Part shown: one piece after another, positions 22,419 through 30,827 of the stretch | Numbering within the stretch: the first letter of the stretch is position 1 | Layout: every line of letters starts with the position of its first letter | Origin: CAVVAL01 sp963742725 | GTDB lineage: Bacteria > Actinomycetota > Actinomycetes > Mycobacteriales > Cryptosporangiaceae | Direction of reading: 5' to 3' | NCBI GenBank assembly: GCA_963742725.1 | Contig: CAVUMX010000001.1 | Coordinates: 2,108,001-2,172,000 of the forward strand | DNA: 64,000 bases | The notes under the pieces: model-generated | The model's input: only the letters and a program-made list of their open reading frames with translations | Databases searched by the model: none | Told to the model about the DNA's origin: nothing | Position numbers and translations under genes: made by a program

Positions 22419-23960
22419 ATGGCGGAGCAGCAGGGCGGGGACGTCGTCGCCGAGGTCGCGAAGGGGTACGCGTTCGAGGGTCCGGCGCTCGAACTGGGCG
22501 CCCTGGTGGTCGACGGAAAGGGCAATCCCGAGGCGAAGGTGCGGATTCCCCTTTCGATGGTCAATCGTCACGGCCTTGTCGCGGGCGCCACGGGTACCGG
22601 AAAGACCAAGACCCTCCAGGGCATGGCCGAGCAGTTGAGCACGGCCGGTGTCCCGGTCTTCCTCGCCGACATCAAGGGCGACCTCTCCGGCATGGGTGCC
22701 CCCGGTGAGCAGAACGAGAAACTGGCCGCCCGCGCGACCGAGATCGGCCAGACCTGGCAGCCCACCGCGTACCCCGTCGAGTTCTTCGCGCTCGGCGGCC
22801 ACGGCACCGGCGTCCCCGTCCGGGCCACGATCACGGCGTTCGGCCCGACGTTGCTGTCGAAGGTGCTCGGCCTCAACGACGTCCAGGAGTCGTCGCTCGG
22901 CCTGGTCTTCCACTTCGCTGACAAGAACGGCCTCCCCCTGCTCGACCTCAAGGACCTGCGCGCCGTCATCCAGCACCTCACGTCGGACGAGGGCGAGGCG
23001 GCCCTGGAGGAACTGGGCGGGCTGAGCAAGGCCACGGCCGGCGTGATCCTGCGCGAGCTGATCGCGTTCGCCGACGACGGCGCCGACGACTTCTTCGGCG
23101 AGCCCGAGTTCGAGACCAAGGACTTCCTACGGACCACATCGGACGGTCGTGGCGTCGTCAACATCCTCGAACTGCCGAACCTCCAGTCCAAGCCGGCGCT
23201 GTTCTCCACGTTCCTGATGTGGTTCCTCGCCGACCTGTTCCACGACCTGCCCGAGGTCGGCGACATCGACAAGCCGAAGCTGGTGTTCTTCCTCGACGAG
23301 GCGCACCTGATGTTCAAGGACGCGTCCAAGGACTTCCTCTCCGCCATCACGCAGACCGTCCGGCTGATCAGGTCGAAGGGCGTCGGCGTCTTCTTCGTCA
23401 CCCAGACGCCGAAGGACGTGCCCGGCGACGTCCTCGCGCAGCTCGGCAACCGTGTCCAGCACGCGTTGCGGGCTTACACGCCAGAGGACGCCAAGGCGCT
23501 CAAGGCGACCGTCTCGACGTTCCCGCACAGCTCCTACGACCTGGAAGAGGCGCTGACGCAGCTCGGCACCGGCGAGGCCATCATCACCGTCCTGTCGGAG
23601 AAGGGTGCACCGACGCCCGTCGCCTGGACCAAGCTCCCGGCGCCGCAGTCGCTGATGGCGCAGCTCGACGCAGGCATCGCGGACGGCGTCGTGAAGGCGT
23701 CGCCGCTGCTGCCGAAGTACGGCGAGGAGATCGACCGCGAGTCCGCGTACGAGAAGCTGCTGGCCAAGGTCGCCGCCGAGCCGGAGAAGCCCGCGGCGCC
23801 GGCGGAGAAGCCGCGCGCCACGCGCCAGAAGGAGGAGAAGGGCGTCGTCGCCGAGGTGCTCGGGTCGAGCGCGGTCAAGGGATTCCTGCGGACCGCCGCG
23901 ACGGCTGCCGGCCGCGAGATCATGCGCAGTATCTTCGGGACGGCCCGCCGCCGCCGATAG
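22419..23960 (+). CDS. HerA-like helicase/ATPase, DUF853 family
   Basis: 513 aa from the ATG at 22419, which has GGTGGGAG just upstream (in-frame GTG 22407 is less likely). Walker A GATGTGKTKT is at about residue 58. Other landmarks are FLADIKGDLSGMG, the Walker B-like LVFFLDEAHLMF and VGVFFVTQTPKDVP. This set is typical of the DUF853/YjgR branch of HerA-FtsK-like ATPases. The C-terminus (about 450-513) is a charged linker ending in a basic helix, SSAVKGFLRTAATAAGREIM. The family's role is unknown. The gene, with the lipoprotein that follows, is inserted between the murJ and pseudokinase regions that adjoin in other actinobacteria. Confidence 0.88.
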   Translation: MAEQQGGDVVAEVAKGYAFEGPALELGALVVDGKGNPEAKVRIPLSMVNRHGLVAGATGTGKTKTLQGMAEQLSTAGVPVFLADIKGDLSGMGAPGEQNEKLAARATEIGQTWQPTAYPVEFFALGGHGTGVPVRATITAFGPTLLSKVLGLNDVQESSLGLVFHFADKNGLPLLDLKDLRAVIQHLTSDEGEAALEELGGLSKATAGVILRELIAFADDGADDFFGEPEFETKDFLRTTSDGRGVVNILELPNLQSKPALFSTFLMWFLADLFHDLPEVGDIDKPKLVFFLDEAHLMFKDASKDFLSAITQTVRLIRSKGVGVFFVTQTPKDVPGDVLAQLGNRVQHALRAYTPEDAKALKATVSTFPHSSYDLEEALTQLGTGEAIITVLSEKGAPTPVAWTKLPAPQSLMAQLDAGIADGVVKASPLLPKYGEEIDRESAYEKLLAKVAAEPEKPAAPAEKPRATRQKEEKGVVAEVLGSSAVKGFLRTAATAAGREIMRSIFGTARRRR

Positions 23961-24072
23961 TCCGCCACCCGCTGTGAATGGGTGGTGAACAGTTGGTAGT
24001 TCTTGTCGGGTCAGTGTGGTCAGCTGGGCGCTCGGCCCGGTAGAAACTTGCCCGGACAGGAGTGATGCCCGG

Positions 24073-24645
24073 ATGCGCGTAGTGCGAGCGGTACTGGTCG
24101 CGGTCCTGGTTCTCGGCGCCGGAGCGGCCTGCGACCAGGACTCGACCACGAGCGACAGCGGGCGGTCGGCGACCCCGAGTACCACGCCGACCCTCAGGTA
24201 CCCGCCCAACGTCGTGCACCTGGAAGGCATCGGCCCGATCCGCTTCGGCGAGAGCCGCACGTCGCTCGTGGGCCGCCGGCTCGTCTCGGCGTCCGACGAG
24301 ATCGGGTGCGACGGCGACAAGGTCTACGACATCCCCGGGTATGTCGACGCGGCCGACCTGGTCTTCAACGCCCAGGGCCGGCTCGGCTTCGTCTGGGTCC
24401 TCAGCCCCGGCGTGTGGACGCCGGAGAAGCTGACGGTCGACTCGGACCTCGTCGACGTCCGCAAGGCGTACCCGCAGGCCGAGGAGCTGCCCGCGACGGA
24501 GCGCTCGTTCCCAGGCCTGCTCGTGAAGGCCGAGAAGACCGCGTTGCTGTTCCTCTACGAGCCGGGCACGAAGAAGATCGTCAAGTTGCTCGCCGGCTTC
24601 ACCGACGTCCTGCGCGAGGCGCAGCGCGAGGGCCTCAGCTGCTGA
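24073..24645 (+). CDS. Putative lipoprotein
   Basis: 190 aa from the ATG at 24073. The N-terminus MRVVRAVLVAVLVLGAGAAC is a lipoprotein signal peptide with a lipobox-like GAAC. A Ser/Thr-rich linker (about 22-42) leads into a mixed alpha/beta domain starting PNVVHLEGIGPIRFGESRTS. That opening resembles other actinobacterial secreted proteins with the pattern GIGPIRFGxS, but I do not recognise a named family. It is probably anchored to the outer face of the membrane. It is convergent with murJ and overlaps it by 11 nt. Confidence 0.75.
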   Translation: MRVVRAVLVAVLVLGAGAACDQDSTTSDSGRSATPSTTPTLRYPPNVVHLEGIGPIRFGESRTSLVGRRLVSASDEIGCDGDKVYDIPGYVDAADLVFNAQGRLGFVWVLSPGVWTPEKLTVDSDLVDVRKAYPQAEELPATERSFPGLLVKAEKTALLFLYEPGTKKIVKLLAGFTDVLREAQREGLSC

Positions 24646-26314
24646 GACCGGGGATCCGGCGCCGGACGGTGCCCCAGACCTCGGTCACCTCGGTGATCCG
24701 CAGGAAGATGGCGCCGGCCACGAACGCCACCCCGAGCACCAGGCCGCCGACCAGCAGCGCCACGAACGACCCGAGCTTTCCGTCGCCGAGCCACGCCTGC
24801 ACGCCATAGGACAGGCCCCACGCGATCAACCCCGCCACCACGGACGCGATCGAGAGCCGGACCAGCGTCTGGCTGATCCGCGCGCTGTCCATCGTCCCGA
24901 CGCGCTTGCGCAGCAGCCGGGCGGAGATCACGACGGCGACGACGTAGGACAGGGTGTTGCCGCACATCAGGCCGACGACGATGTACTCGTCCGGTGCCCA
25001 GAGCCACACACCGATGTCGAAGACGACCTTGGCGATGACGACCGGGATGTTGAGCAGCGCCGGGGTCTTCGTGTCGCGCATCGAGTAGAAGGCGAAGATC
25101 TGCATCTGGCTGATCGCGAACGGCACCAGGCCGACACCGGCGGCCATGACGGCGAACCCGGTCGCGCGGGCGGCGTCGTGGCCGAACGCCCCCCACTGGA
25201 ACGCGGTGATCGCCAGCGGCAGGCCGAGCGCCACGTACGCGGCGGTGGCCGGGACCAGGACGACGGAAGAGAGCCGGGCGCCGAGGGAGAGGTTGCTGGC
25301 CAGATCAGGCCACCGGCTCTCGGCGGCGGCGGCGCTCATCCGGGGCATCAGCGCGGTCAGGATGCTCACCGCGACGATCCCGTGAACCATCATGAACAGC
25401 AGGAACGCGTTGTTGTGGACGAGGTTTCCACCGGCCACCCGGTCACCGGCGTACTTCGCGATCCACATGACGGGCAGCAGCCCGATCTGGCTCACGCCGA
25501 CGTACACGAGCGCCCAGGTGCCGAGCCGGACGGCCTCGCCGAGGCCGGTCCCGTACAGGTCAAAGCGCCACTTCCAGCGGAATCCGACCTTCCGCAGCGC
25601 CGGCCACAGCGAGGCCGCCTGCAGCACGATGCCGAGCGTGGTGCCGAGCCCGAGGACCACGACCTGAGTGGTGGTGATCGTCGACGGGTCGAGCGTGTTG
25701 GGGCCGGGCAGGGCGATGAACACGATCGCCATGCTGATCACGACGAAGTTGTTCAGGATCGGCGCCCACATCGGTGCGAAGAAGTGGTCGCGTGTGTTGA
25801 GCACGGCCGCCAGCACTGCCGCGATCCCGTAGAAGAAGATCGCCGGCAGCATCAGGTACAGCAGCGTGTTGATCAGGACCCGGTCGTCGGCGGTGGTCTT
25901 GTCGTTGGCGAACAGCCAGGTCAGGACCGGGGCGAGCAGGACGGCCGAGATCGTCGCTATGCCGAGCATCAACGCGGCGGCGGTGAGGAGGCGGTGCGTG
26001 AACGCTTCGCCGCCGTCCGCGTCGCTCTTGCGCGCCTTGACGATCAGCGGCACCACGACGCTCGTGAGGATCCCGCCGACCAGCAGCTCGTAGATCATCT
26101 GCGGCAGGCTCACCGCCAGCTGATACGAGTTGCCGATCGCCGTACCGAGGGCGGCGGCGATAACGGCCGCGCGGGCGAAGCCGGTGATCCGCGAGACCAG
26201 GCTGCCGATCGCCATGATGCCGCTGCTGCGGGCGACGCTCTTGGCCGCTGGCTTCTCGTCCTGGACGGGCAGAACGACGGTCGCGTCGTCCGGGGACTGT
26301 TCGGTGTTGTTCAC
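24635..26314 (-). CDS. murJ: Lipid II flippase MurJ (MviN)
   Basis: 559 aa from the GTG at 26314, overlapping the Nudix stop by 4 nt (longer frames upstream are shadows of that gene). After a cytoplasmic N-terminus (1-30), about 14 hydrophobic segments follow. The MATE/MviN signature is GIMAIGSLVSRITGFARAAV, then YQLAVSLPQMIYELLVGGIL and the LNTRDHFFAPMWAPILNN region. MurJ flips the undecaprenyl-linked peptidoglycan precursor lipid II across the membrane. Unlike the mycobacterial homologue, it carries no C-terminal pseudokinase; that domain is encoded separately at 19.5-20.9 kb. Confidence 0.95.
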   Translation of the reverse strand: MNNTEQSPDDATVVLPVQDEKPAAKSVARSSGIMAIGSLVSRITGFARAAVIAAALGTAIGNSYQLAVSLPQMIYELLVGGILTSVVVPLIVKARKSDADGGEAFTHRLLTAAALMLGIATISAVLLAPVLTWLFANDKTTADDRVLINTLLYLMLPAIFFYGIAAVLAAVLNTRDHFFAPMWAPILNNFVVISMAIVFIALPGPNTLDPSTITTTQVVVLGLGTTLGIVLQAASLWPALRKVGFRWKWRFDLYGTGLGEAVRLGTWALVYVGVSQIGLLPVMWIAKYAGDRVAGGNLVHNNAFLLFMMVHGIVAVSILTALMPRMSAAAAESRWPDLASNLSLGARLSSVVLVPATAAYVALGLPLAITAFQWGAFGHDAARATGFAVMAAGVGLVPFAISQMQIFAFYSMRDTKTPALLNIPVVIAKVVFDIGVWLWAPDEYIVVGLMCGNTLSYVVAVVISARLLRKRVGTMDSARISQTLVRLSIASVVAGLIAWGLSYGVQAWLGDGKLGSFVALLVGGLVLGVAFVAGAIFLRITEVTEVWGTVRRRIPGLSS

Positions 26315-26793
26315 GCGCTCCGGTCCAACATCTCGGGGACGCGCGCCACCAGCTTGCGCTCGTCCGGGTAGGCCAGGCGGCCCGGGATGTCGCCGAGCGG
26401 CACCCATGCGACCTCGGTCACTTCCACATCTGCGTTGGAGAGTTCGCCACCGACCGCGCGGAGGAGGAAGTGGTGCACGGTCTTGTGGATGCGGCGGCTC
26501 TCGGCGACGAACCAGTAGTCGACCACGCCGAGCGGGCACAGGACCTCACCGGCGATGCCGGTCTCCTCCAGTGCCTCGCGCGCGGCCGTCTGCTCCAGGC
26601 TCTCACCCTCCTCGACGTGACCCTTCGGGAGCGACCATACGAGCCGGCCCCGGCGGTCGAGCTTGCCGATGAGCACGCCACGGGCGTCCGGGCCCTCGCC
26701 GGCAATGACGAGGCCACCGGCGGACGTCTCTTCCACCCGCTGCAACCGGCGGCCGAACCGTCCGGGCCGGCGCGGGGAGTTGCGGCGGGCCAT
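26311..26793 (-). CDS. Nudix hydrolase (MutT-like)
   Basis: 160 aa from the ATG at 26793 (open frame to 26838). The N-terminus is basic (MARRNSPRRPGRFGRRLQR). The full Nudix box GHVEEGESLEQTAAREALEE, ending TGI, is intact (G-x5-E-x7-REUxEExGU). The enzyme hydrolyses nucleoside diphosphates linked to another moiety, cleaning oxidised nucleotides or signalling molecules; the substrate cannot be predicted. It sits between murJ and cca, as in the mycobacterial mutT4 neighbourhood. A TATGTT -10 element ends six bases before the ATG, suggesting a leaderless mRNA divergent from cca. Confidence 0.9.
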   Translation of the reverse strand: MARRNSPRRPGRFGRRLQRVEETSAGGLVIAGEGPDARGVLIGKLDRRGRLVWSLPKGHVEEGESLEQTAAREALEETGIAGEVLCPLGVVDYWFVAESRRIHKTVHHFLLRAVGGELSNADVEVTEVAWVPLGDIPGRLAYPDERKLVARVPEMLDRSA

Positions 26794-26805
26794 TCCGAAA
26801 ACATA
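26794..26805 (-). promoter_or_regulatory. Leaderless -10 element for the Nudix-murJ transcript
   Basis: On the minus strand TATGTT (26805-26800) is followed by six bases and the ATG at 26793. There is no Shine-Dalgarno sequence between them, so transcription probably starts at the start codon. Confidence 0.5.
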
Positions 26806-26880
26806 GCGCCTCCGGACGGTGCGTCCGCGCGGGCGCACTGGCGCCGGGGAATGGGGGATGGGGAACGAGCCACGGCCAGA

Positions 26881-26894
26881 TAAGGTCAGCAGCC
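26881..26894 (+). promoter_or_regulatory. Leaderless -10 element for cca
   Basis: TAAGGT (26881-26886) lies eight bases before the cca GTG at 26895. The same hexamer is used at sigM. No ribosome binding site is visible between the two. Confidence 0.45.
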
Positions 26895-28340
26895 GTGGTT
26901 GATGGTCCTTCCTCCCTGTTGAGTACCGTGCAGCGCAACGCGGTCGCCGAACTGCTGCGCGTGTCGCCGGTCGCCGACGAGCTCGGTCGCCGCTTCGCCG
27001 CGGCCGGGCACGAGCTGCATCTCGTCGGCGGGTCGGTGCGTGACGCGCTGCTCGGGCGGTTGGGCGACGATCTGGACTTCTGTACGGACGCCCGCCCGGA
27101 GACGGTGCTCGACCTGGTCAAGGGCTGGGGCGAGGCGATCTGGACGGTCGGCATCGAGTTCGGCACCGTCGGCGTGTCCCGGGGCGGGCTGCGCCTGGAG
27201 ATCACCACGTACCGGGCCGAGGCGTACGACCGGGTGAGCCGGAACCCGGTCGTCCAGTACGGCGACTCGCTGGCCGACGACCTGGTGCGGCGCGACTTCA
27301 CGGTCAACGCGATGGCCGTGTCGCTGCCGGGTCACGAGTTCACCGACCCGTACGGGGGGCTCCAGGACCTCGCGGCCCGGGTGCTGAAGACGCCCGGGAA
27401 GCCGGAGGACTCGTTCGGCGACGACCCGCTGCGGATGCTGCGCGCCGCCCGGTTCGCCGCCCAGCTCGGGTTCGCCGTGGCGCCCGAGGTCGTCGAGGCG
27501 ATGACGGCCATGGCGGACCAGATCACCCGCATCACACCCGAACGGATCCGCGACGAGCTGGTCAAGCTGGTCAACGGCGCCGATCCCGTCACCGGGCTAC
27601 GTCTACTTGTCGACACTGGGCTGGCCGCGCACGTGCTGCCCGAGCTGCCCGGCATGCAGCTGGAGATCGACGAGCACCACCAGCACAAGGACGTATACGA
27701 GCACACCCTGACCGTCCTCCAGCAGGCCATCGACCTGGAAGAAGACGGGCCGGACTTCGTCCTGCGGTTCGCCGCGATCATGCACGACATCGGCAAGCCG
27801 GCGACGCGGCGGCACGAGTCCGGCGGCGGCGTCAGCTTCCACCACCACGAGGTCGTCGGCGCCAAGATGACCCGCAAGCGGATGCGCGAACTGCGGTTCT
27901 CCAAGGACGTCACCGAGGCCGTCGCCAACCTCGTATTCCTGCACCTGCGGTTCCACGGGTACGGGCGCGGCGAATGGACCGATTCGGCCGTGCGCCGGTA
28001 CGTCACCGACGCGGGTGACCTGCTGCCGCGCCTGCACAAGCTGGTCCGGTCGGACTGCACGACCCGGAACAAGCGCCGCGCCGCTGCCCTCGCCGCGACC
28101 TACGACACCCTCGAAGAGCGCATCGCCCGGATCCAGGCGGACGAAGATCTCCGCGCCGTCCGGCCCGACCTCGACGGCAACGCGATCATGACGCTGCTCG
28201 GCGTGCCGCCGGGTCCGATCGTCGGCAAGGCGTGGAAGCACCTCAAGGAGCTGCGCCTGGACCGGGGACCGCTGTCGCGGGACGAGGCCGAGGCCGAACT
28301 CCTCCGCTGGGCCGCCGATCAGGGCATCGACGTCCCGTAG
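26895..28340 (+). CDS. cca: CCA tRNA nucleotidyltransferase / poly(A) polymerase family
   Basis: 481 aa, GTG start. The class II nucleotidyltransferase head reads LHLVGGSVRDALLGRLGDDLDFCTDA (about 42-67), with the catalytic DxD in DLDFC. RRDFTVNAMAV and the template-like motif around DDPLRMLRAARFAAQLG follow. A C-terminal HD phosphohydrolase domain has HxHxxxVYEHTL and IMHDIGKP (about 255-310). It adds or repairs the CCA end of tRNAs. Mycobacterial pcnA, in the same divergent arrangement with a Nudix gene and murJ, is the orthologue. The 72-bp repeat begins 16 bp after the stop. Confidence 0.95.
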   Translation: MVDGPSSLLSTVQRNAVAELLRVSPVADELGRRFAAAGHELHLVGGSVRDALLGRLGDDLDFCTDARPETVLDLVKGWGEAIWTVGIEFGTVGVSRGGLRLEITTYRAEAYDRVSRNPVVQYGDSLADDLVRRDFTVNAMAVSLPGHEFTDPYGGLQDLAARVLKTPGKPEDSFGDDPLRMLRAARFAAQLGFAVAPEVVEAMTAMADQITRITPERIRDELVKLVNGADPVTGLRLLVDTGLAAHVLPELPGMQLEIDEHHQHKDVYEHTLTVLQQAIDLEEDGPDFVLRFAAIMHDIGKPATRRHESGGGVSFHHHEVVGAKMTRKRMRELRFSKDVTEAVANLVFLHLRFHGYGRGEWTDSAVRRYVTDAGDLLPRLHKLVRSDCTTRNKRRAAALAATYDTLEERIARIQADEDLRAVRPDLDGNAIMTLLGVPPGPIVGKAWKHLKELRLDRGPLSRDEAEAELLRWAADQGIDVP

Positions 28341-28355
28341 CCGCGCCGCCCTTAG

Positions 28356-28427
28356 GGACAAACCGAACTATCGGGGATGGCGTGCTGTAACCGGGCGCCG
28401 GTGACCCCGTTAGTCCCGACAGTCCGT
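28356..28427. repeat. 72-bp imperfect palindromic repeat, copy A
   Basis: Begins GGACAAACCGAAC and ends CCCGACAGTCCGT. It aligns without gaps to the copy at 55549-55620, with 59 of 72 positions identical by my hand count. The core GTAACCGGGCGCCGG is invariant. The two ends pair as an imperfect hairpin (ACCGAACTAT/CGGG with CCCGACAGTCCGT). It lies downstream of cca. It carries no coding frame and may be a dispersed extragenic palindrome. Confidence 0.8.
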
Positions 28428-28548
28428 ATCAGACGCAGCCCGGCACCAGCAGATCAACCGGCGATGTCATCCAAGTCGGAATGAAGACATGGCTTAACTT
28501 CATGTCGGTGCAATACCATCTCCCCTAGTCTCTAAGGACGGGGGAACC

Positions 28549-30105
28549 ATGTTAAGGCGACGTATCTGTCATTTAGCTGCTGCCGCGCTGTGCGTGGCAG
28601 GTTTGGTCGGAGTAGCGGTCCCTGCACACGCTGACTGGACGCATGGCTCGATCAGCGGCTCGGTGACCACGGCCGAAGGGCGTCCGATCGCGGATGTCCA
28701 CGTCACCGTGCACAGCGCGGACAACACCAACACCAGGCGGAACGCCCAGACCGGCGCCGACGGCACGTTCTCGGTTCCGGACGTCGATCCGGGCGACTAC
28801 AAGTTCGAGTTCTACTTCACCGAGTTCCAGCCCCAGTGGGCATACAACGCCGACTCGTTCGAGACCGCGACGACCTTCACGGTCGTGGTCGGCCAGAACA
28901 CGGTGGTCAACGAGAAGCTCCGGCCAATGGGAACGTTGTCCGTCACGGCCGTAGATGCGACGACAGGCGCCGGGCTCAACAAGTTCTGCATCGCCGCCGC
29001 GGGCGAAGTGGGGCGGTACGCGTGTACCGAGAACGGCGTCGCGGTCGCGCGTGACGTCCCGCCGGGCGAGTACTCCATCGACGTTCGCGCCGAGGAAGGC
29101 GTGTACTTCGAAGAGCAGGTCCGGGCAGTGGCCCGGCCGGACACGACCACCGATGTCGTGGCGAAGCTGGCCCCGGGGGCTACGGTCACGACCACCATCC
29201 GGGACAAGGCGACCGGTGCGCCGATCAGTAGGGCGTGTCTCGCTCTCTCCCGGCCGGACGCTGGGGGGCTCAGTCCGTCCGAGGCCGGTTGGTGCAGCGA
29301 CAGCACCGGCAAGATCACCGCGTCCCCGGTTCGTGCTGGCAACTACCAGGTGTTCGTCGTCCCCGGCGGTGCCTATGGCGCGCAGTGGGTCGGCTGGACC
29401 GGTGGTACCGGCGACCGTGACAAGGCCCGGCAGATGACCGTGGCCGTCGGGCGCGACAACACCATCGCACCGATCCGCGTCGACAAGGCCGGCACGATCA
29501 CGGGGACGGTTACGGACAAGGACACGGGCGAGCCGGTGCCAGGTATCTGCGCCTACCCGCATGCCGCGACCGCCGGGGCAGGTGGCGGTGGCCCCGAGGA
29601 CGGTCGATGCACCGATGCGACCGGCCGCTACACACTGCGTGGCCTCGGTCCGTACACCTGGCCGGTGATCTTCACCGATGCGACCGGCGGCTACGGCTGG
29701 CAGTGGTCGGGCGGCGCCGCGCACCGCAAGGCGGCGACGCCGGTGAAGGTCACGGTCGGCGGCAACGCCAAGGCCGATGCCAAGCTCGTCAAGGCGGCCA
29801 AGGTGACCGGCAAGATCACGATTGTCGGCGGCGACCCTGACGTACAGGGCACGGCCTTGGCATACAGCGCCGTCACGGGTGACATCGCCGGGCCGTACGC
29901 ACCGACCGGCGACTATGAGAACGGCGTCTACGTCCTCGGCGGCCTTGCGAGCCAGGAGGTGAAGATCGCCTTCGACGCGTCGACGGCGGGCTATCTGGAC
30001 AGCTGGTACCGGGATGCCGACAGCTTCCGGAAGGCCACGCCGGTGCGGGTCCGGGCTGGCACCACGACCTCGGGCATCGACGGAACGGTCCGCCGCGCGG
30101 GCTGA
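28549..30105 (+). CDS. Secreted protein with repeated carboxypeptidase-regulatory-like (Ig/prealbumin-like) domains
   Basis: 518 aa. A signal peptide (MLRRRICHLAAAALCVAGLVGVAVPAHA) is cleaved after about residue 28. Then come about five beta-sandwich repeats of about 90 residues, each starting with a GxVT-type strand and a TGA/TGRYT...GDY pattern: ISGSVTTAEGRPIADVHVTV, LSVTAVDATTGAGLNKFCIA, VTTTIRDKATGAPISRACLA, ITGTVTDKDTGEPVPGICAY and VTGKITIVGGDPDVQGTALA. These resemble CarboxypepD_reg/DUF4480-type modules that mediate binding or act as stalks. No enzymatic motif is visible. It has its own GGGGGA ribosome binding site and a strong hairpin downstream. Function unknown. Confidence 0.85.
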   Translation: MLRRRICHLAAAALCVAGLVGVAVPAHADWTHGSISGSVTTAEGRPIADVHVTVHSADNTNTRRNAQTGADGTFSVPDVDPGDYKFEFYFTEFQPQWAYNADSFETATTFTVVVGQNTVVNEKLRPMGTLSVTAVDATTGAGLNKFCIAAAGEVGRYACTENGVAVARDVPPGEYSIDVRAEEGVYFEEQVRAVARPDTTTDVVAKLAPGATVTTTIRDKATGAPISRACLALSRPDAGGLSPSEAGWCSDSTGKITASPVRAGNYQVFVVPGGAYGAQWVGWTGGTGDRDKARQMTVAVGRDNTIAPIRVDKAGTITGTVTDKDTGEPVPGICAYPHAATAGAGGGGPEDGRCTDATGRYTLRGLGPYTWPVIFTDATGGYGWQWSGGAAHRKAATPVKVTVGGNAKADAKLVKAAKVTGKITIVGGDPDVQGTALAYSAVTGDIAGPYAPTGDYENGVYVLGGLASQEVKIAFDASTAGYLDSWYRDADSFRKATPVRVRAGTTTSGIDGTVRRAG

Positions 30106-30118
30106 CCGGTAGGCAGAC

Positions 30119-30151
30119 GGGCCCGCGCGACCATCACGGTCGCGCGGGCCC
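30119..30151 (+). terminator. Terminator hairpin after the secreted repeat protein
   Basis: A perfect 14-bp stem, GGGCCCGCGCGACC - ATCAC - GGTCGCGCGGGCCC, lies 14 bp past the stop codon and is followed by CTCTGGGTGT. It sits between convergent genes and could act in both directions. Confidence 0.8.
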
Positions 30152-30203
30152 TCTGGGTGTCAGGGGCGGGTAGCGAGGCGGGTGAGTGCGGCGCGCCAGG
30201 CGG

Positions 30204-30827
30204 CTACGGGATGGGGGCGGCCCAGGCTGGTGGGAGGACCGGGATGGCCCAGGTCGGGTCGGGGCGGAAGTCGCGCCATTCGTCGTCGAACGGTGGCTTG
30301 CCATCCGCTGCCAGCTCGGCGAGACGGTGTGCCTCGGCGTAGATCGCGTCGGACTCGTCGGGCGTGTACCAGCCGGCGGCGACGCCCGCTGCCAGCTCGT
30401 CCTCGTCCTTCCACTCGATCCGGCGGTCCGGATGGACGACCAGGTCGAGCTGGTGGTCGACGATGTCGACGCCGCCGGACCACCGCACGTACGGCGACTG
30501 CAGGTTCGCGTACCAGTGCGTGAACGTGCCGTCAGGTGTGAAGAACAGCCACGTCGCGTACGGGACGTCCGGCGGCAGCACCATCAGGGCGTTGTTCGTC
30601 CACCGGTGCGGACCCGACTCCCACGGCTGCCCGAACATCTCCTGCTTCGACACCGCGCGGAGGTCGACATCGCCCGGCAGCCGGGCCATCTGGATGCCGG
30701 TGCCGTGCGCGAGCCAGAGCACGAGCGCGTCCGGATCGTCGGCCACGACCGTGACGGGACGGACGTCTTTCGCCGCACCGTGCATGAGGAACCTGTGCAG
30801 TACGTGGTCGCCGGGGCGCCAGCTCAT
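30204..30827 (-). CDS. DUF402 domain protein
   Basis: 207 aa from the ATG at 30827, preceded by GAGGGAG and overlapping the MFS stop by 4 nt. The sequence contains the DUF402 pattern of beta strands and acidic residues: ATWLFFTPDGTFTHWYANLQ, then VDIVDHQLDLVVHPDRRIEWKDEDEL. The family includes nucleoside di/triphosphate phosphatases in some lineages, where aspartates in VDHQLDLVV-like segments bind metal. Substrate unknown. The protein is soluble, with no signal peptide. Translational coupling to the MFS permease suggests coexpression, though no shared pathway can be named. Confidence 0.82.
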   Translation of the reverse strand: MSWRPGDHVLHRFLMHGAAKDVRPVTVVADDPDALVLWLAHGTGIQMARLPGDVDLRAVSKQEMFGQPWESGPHRWTNNALMVLPPDVPYATWLFFTPDGTFTHWYANLQSPYVRWSGGVDIVDHQLDLVVHPDRRIEWKDEDELAAGVAAGWYTPDESDAIYAEAHRLAELAADGKPPFDDEWRDFRPDPTWAIPVLPPAWAAPIP

